This document shows, piece by piece, positions 4,819 through 7,643 of a stretch of 7,643 bases of DNA; the stretch's first letter is position 1; each line of letters starts with the position of its first letter. The notes under the pieces were generated by a model, which ran no database searches, was not told the DNA's origin, and saw only the letters and a program-made list of their open reading frames with translations. Source of the stretch: Clostridiales bacterium (GTDB taxonomy: Bacteria > Bacillota > Clostridia > Oscillospirales > CAG-272); the NCBI GenBank assembly GCA_004554105.1, contig SFNW01000090.1:1-7643 (forward strand), in the 5' to 3' direction. A program made the position numbers and the translations under genes.

Positions 4819-7643
4819 ATGCGTAAATTTGCCGTAAAATCAATTCGGATGCTCGCGCTCGCGTGCGGGTTGTGCGCTCTGCTGTCGCTCGCCGCATTTG
4901 CGGCGGAGAAAACCGTTTACCTCAGTGCAAAAACGGGAAGCGACAGCGCAAGCGGCAGCATCGACGCGCCGTTTGAAACGCTGTCCGCCGCCCTTTCGGC
5001 GGTGAAGGACGGCGGCAGAATCGTCGTGACCGACCGCTACACTATGACCGAGCAAAGCCTCGTCATTTCGGGCGTGCCGCGTTTTGTCGAGCCTGCGCAT
5101 ACGGGGAAGATTACGCTGACCGCACGCGACGGTAAGATTGACTACGGCGCGAAAAATGGCGCGTGCCTCTATTTCTCCGAGACCTACGGCTACGACTGCG
5201 GCGGCGACCTCCGCTTTGAGAACATCAAGCTGAAAAGCGACGCCGTGCCGATTTATCTTGCGGGCAATTTCCACGCGCTCGAATTCGGCGAGGGCTTTGA
5301 CTGCGACAACACGCAGGGACAGGCAAAGCAGCTCTATGTCATCGGCGGCTACCACTCGCCGACCTCTGCCGACCTTCCCGCCGACAAGGACGTCAACATC
5401 ACGATTGACAGCGGCAAATTCCACCGCGTCATCTGCTTCGGGCATCAGAAGGGCGCCGCGACCTACACCTTTACGGGGACGGCAAACGTGACCGTCAACG
5501 GCGGGCGCATCGACAGGCTTTACGGCGGTTCGACGCTGAATCACTACGCCGGCAGCCTGCACCTTACGGTCAACGGCGGCGCGTTTTCGGACATCTATCT
5601 CGGCGGCGACGGCACGCGGCGTCTGCTCGGCGATGCGCGCGTCGAACTGCACGGCGGCAACATCGTGTCGACGCTGTACATCAACAACGTGCTCGGCAAT
5701 ACCGACATTTTGCTCGATGCGGCGACCGTCAAGTCGATTGCCGTGACCTACGGCAGCGACGCGCTGAAAACGCAGGCGTTCGGCAAGCGGATTTCGCTGC
5801 GCTACAACTCGCTTTTGTATTCGGCGGCGTTCATCGACGCAATCGAGGGGCTGACCGAGACCGAGCGCTTCGGCGTGCTGTATGTCAAGAGCGGCGCTTC
5901 GGGGAGCGGCGCGAGCGAGAGCGACCCTGCGGGCGACCTCTTTGCCGCGATTGAACGGCTGGCAAACGGCGGCGGCGACATCGTGCTTGTCGGCACATAT
6001 TCGGTTGGGAATTTCACCGCGCCGACGCATACCGAGCCGATTACCCTCTGCGGCGGCACGCTCCGCGTCGACGGCGGCTTTGCAACCGGCGGCGAGATGG
6101 TTTTCGACGGCGTGACGCTTGCGGGCAACGGCGAGATTTCGGGCAGCATACTGACCGTGACCGCCGGGACGAAAACCGACGGCGCACCGACGCTTGTCGG
6201 CGACTGCGTTTCGGTTGCGGGCGGCAGCTTTGACCGCGTCCGCGGCAAGGAGGTGCGCCTCACGGGCGGCAGTGTGAAGATTGTCGACCTTGTCGGCGCG
6301 TCGCTGCTTGTCGACGGCGCGGCTGTCGATAGCGTTTCGCTGTCTGCTTTGCAAAATGCCGAGCTTTCGCTGCTCTCGGGCAAAATCGGGGCGCTCTCGG
6401 TTGCATCGACTGAGAACTTTACGCTGCGGCTTTCGGGCGGCAGTCTTGGCGAATGCCGTCTTTCGGACTGCAAGTCCTCGCAGCTGATTACCGACGATAA
6501 GACCGACGCCGCGCTTGCCGCAAGGCTTGCGCCGCTGTTTGCGAAAACCGAAAGCAAACGGGTCGTCTTTGTCGCGGACGGCGGCACGGGCAGCGGCGCT
6601 TCCGCCGATTATGCCCTCGGCAGCCTTGCCGACGCTTACGCCGCGCTGCCCGCAGGCGGTACGGTTGTCGTCTGCGGTGCTTTGACGGTCGGCGGGACTT
6701 CGACGCCCGCGTCGGACGCTTCGTACACGGTGACGAGCGTATACGGCGGCGTGGACTACCGCAAGACAAGCGGTGCAAACATTTGCTTTGACGGCAATCT
6801 TTATCTGTACGCCGACACGACTTTTGACGGCGTGGCGTTCGTCTCGGGCAAAAACGCATCTTACCTCGTGTTCAACGGCTACAAGGGCAGAATCGGCAAA
6901 GACGTTATCTGCACAGTAGAGCCGAATGTCGCCACCTATATCTGCATTGTCGCCGGTACGCGGCACAACAACTATGAACTGCACAAGACCGATCTGACGA
7001 TTGACGGCGGCAAATGGTATCACGTTTACGGCGCAAGCACCGCGGCGGCGGATTTCCCCGACATGGCGACTTCGCTGACGGTCAACGGCGGCGAATTCAG
7101 CGGCAGAGTCTGCGCGATGGGCGCGGGCAATCAGTCGGGCAAGGGCAAACTCACAATCAACGGCGGTACGCTGCACGGCGGCGTCTACGGCGTTGCGGCA
7201 CTGGCGACCGAGACCTTCAACGGCAGCATCGACATTACGGTCAACGGCGGCGTTCTCTACGGAAAACTCCGCGTCGCCACCCGCTATGAGACGACCGTGA
7301 ACGGCACTTACAACGTCACGGTCAACGGCGGAGACTTCACGCACCTGACCGACATTGTCGGCGGCGAAGCCTTCGGCGGCAAGCTCACATCGACCTTTAC
7401 CGCGGGAGAGGGCGTCGACCTCAGCGCGGCACAGCGCGGCAGCTATACCTACCAAAACCCGATTCGCCGTGCGGCAGACCCGCGCATTGCGCTTGTCGAC
7501 GGTATGTACTACTATATGTACACCTCCGCCTCGACGCTTAGTATGTACAAGGCGGCAAACGTCGCCGACCTCGCGTATTCGGCCGGCGAACTGATTTTCG
7601 ACGCGACGAAAGCTGCCGACGCGCTCGGCGGCAGAATCCACTG
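4819..7643 (+). CDS. Large secreted beta-helix repeat protein fused to a GH43-like glycosidase domain (3' end cut off)
   Basis: The frame is open for 941 codons to the window edge and ends within a codon beginning TG. Residues 1-28 form a signal peptide: basic start, hydrophobic core, AFA at 26-28 as a signal peptidase I site. ALAC (13-16) is a poor lipobox because the hydrophobic stretch before it is too short. Three modules follow, opening at V33, V353 and V582 with a shared pattern: a Y/F-V strand, a Gly/Ser/Ala loop, a short helix ending GG, then I/V-V-V-strand. This resembles the capping start of right-handed parallel beta-helices. T-[VI]-[ND]-GG repeats occur at 225-229, 250-254, 727-731, 754-758, 779-783, 807-811 and 834-838. 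From about N880 the sequence changes to ADPRIALVDGMYYYMYTS, matching the first blade of GH43-type propellers, with Asp887 as the candidate catalytic base. Likely role: surface or secreted glycan binding and cleavage feeding the upstream lipoprotein. The propeller call rests on about 60 residues; wall anchor or further domains would lie beyond the edge. Confidence 0.85.
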   Translation, partial: MRKFAVKSIRMLALACGLCALLSLAAFAAEKTVYLSAKTGSDSASGSIDAPFETLSAALSAVKDGGRIVVTDRYTMTEQSLVISGVPRFVEPAHTGKITLTARDGKIDYGAKNGACLYFSETYGYDCGGDLRFENIKLKSDAVPIYLAGNFHALEFGEGFDCDNTQGQAKQLYVIGGYHSPTSADLPADKDVNITIDSGKFHRVICFGHQKGAATYTFTGTANVTVNGGRIDRLYGGSTLNHYAGSLHLTVNGGAFSDIYLGGDGTRRLLGDARVELHGGNIVSTLYINNVLGNTDILLDAATVKSIAVTYGSDALKTQAFGKRISLRYNSLLYSAAFIDAIEGLTETERFGVLYVKSGASGSGASESDPAGDLFAAIERLANGGGDIVLVGTYSVGNFTAPTHTEPITLCGGTLRVDGGFATGGEMVFDGVTLAGNGEISGSILTVTAGTKTDGAPTLVGDCVSVAGGSFDRVRGKEVRLTGGSVKIVDLVGASLLVDGAAVDSVSLSALQNAELSLLSGKIGALSVASTENFTLRLSGGSLGECRLSDCKSSQLITDDKTDAALAARLAPLFAKTESKRVVFVADGGTGSGASADYALGSLADAYAALPAGGTVVVCGALTVGGTSTPASDASYTVTSVYGGVDYRKTSGANICFDGNLYLYADTTFDGVAFVSGKNASYLVFNGYKGRIGKDVICTVEPNVATYICIVAGTRHNNYELHKTDLTIDGGKWYHVYGASTAAADFPDMATSLTVNGGEFSGRVCAMGAGNQSGKGKLTINGGTLHGGVYGVAALATETFNGSIDITVNGGVLYGKLRVATRYETTVNGTYNVTVNGGDFTHLTDIVGGEAFGGKLTSTFTAGEGVDLSAAQRGSYTYQNPIRRAADPRIALVDGMYYYMYTSASTLSMYKAANVADLAYSAGELIFDATKAADALGGRIH
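4915..7430 (+). repeat. Three degenerate protein modules within the secreted protein
   Basis: The modules start at about 4915, 5875 and 6562. Modules 1 and 3 are the most alike: each has a DxTID-type strand (NITIDSGKFHRV at 194-204 and DLTIDGGKWYHV at 725-736), followed by TVNGG coils with a trailing Y/V-GG turn. Module 2 keeps the header but its coils are more diverged, with GGS-type turns. The DNA is not highly identical, so this is old duplication with drift and not a recent array. A solenoid fold is expected from the spacing of the Gly-Gly turns, but the fold is inference. Confidence 0.6.
7456..7643 (+). other. N-terminal part of a GH43-like five-bladed beta-propeller domain
   Basis: Residues 880-941 read NP-x5-DPRIALVDGMYYYMYTS, then a strand with M-Y-K-A-A-N-V-A-D-L and a segment ending GGRIH with the next codon beginning TG. 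GH43 enzymes (arabinofuranosidases, xylosidases and relatives) typically show a DP-x-I/V strand, a dG-x-YY strand, a T-S turn, a line about the compared source or residue, and then a W-A-P motif. TG is consistent with the Trp of that motif. Related propeller families (such as GH32, GH62, GH68, GH117 and GH130) are possible alternatives, and the later catalytic residues are outside the window. Confidence 0.6.

Noticed and set aside
4840..7641. 933-codon open frame on the reverse strand
   Set aside because: It is in exact codon register with the forward gene, so it stays open simply because the forward frame avoids TTA, CTA and TCA codons; its stop is the complement of the TCA codon for Ser8. 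The forward frame has an SD, a signal peptide, recognisable repeats and a glycosidase-like domain. The reverse product is Arg/Ala/Val-rich with no recognisable motif.

Overview
The window looks like a carbohydrate-linked accessory operon from a strictly anaerobic Gram-positive bacterium, most likely an uncultured gut-type Clostridia (Bacillota). The reasons are an oxygen-sensitive glycyl radical enzyme with its activase, good Shine-Dalgarno (SD) sequences, a lipobox-type solute-binding lipoprotein with a Thr/Asp/Glu-rich linker, and G/C-rich third codon positions. The taxon is inference; there is no rRNA or marker gene here.

Layout: (1) Positions 1-26 hold the first eight codons of a gene transcribed leftward, preceded by its own SD. 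(2) Positions 27-195 are an AT-richer divergent intergenic region with an imperfect palindrome, a repeated TTTCGG half-site and a 7-bp direct repeat. (3) Four genes follow in the same rightward direction, so tightly packed that they look like one transcript: a 733-aa glycyl radical enzyme (196-2397), its radical-SAM activating enzyme (2394-3287, ATGA overlap), a 489-aa solute-binding lipoprotein (3338-4807), and a very large secreted protein (4819 to beyond the window end). No terminator is visible.

The last gene is the main discovery. It is open without a stop for 941 codons and continues past the edge. It encodes a signal peptide, three successive beta-helix-like modules that each open with a similar header, many T[VI][ND]GG repeats, and then the first ~60 residues of what looks like a five-bladed beta-propeller glycosidase domain (GH43-like). 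A 933-codon antisense ORF over this gene is its exact codon mirror and is not treated as a gene.

Working model (inference): the secreted multidomain protein binds and cleaves a glycan, the lipoprotein captures the released sugar for an ABC importer whose permeases lie outside the window, and the cytoplasmic glycyl radical enzyme performs a radical elimination or cleavage on a sugar-derived metabolite. The divergent gene may encode the regulator. The enzyme keeps the Cys-x-Glu pattern of the glycyl radical dehydratases but with Tyr in the middle (GCYE), and its substrate cannot be read from sequence alone.
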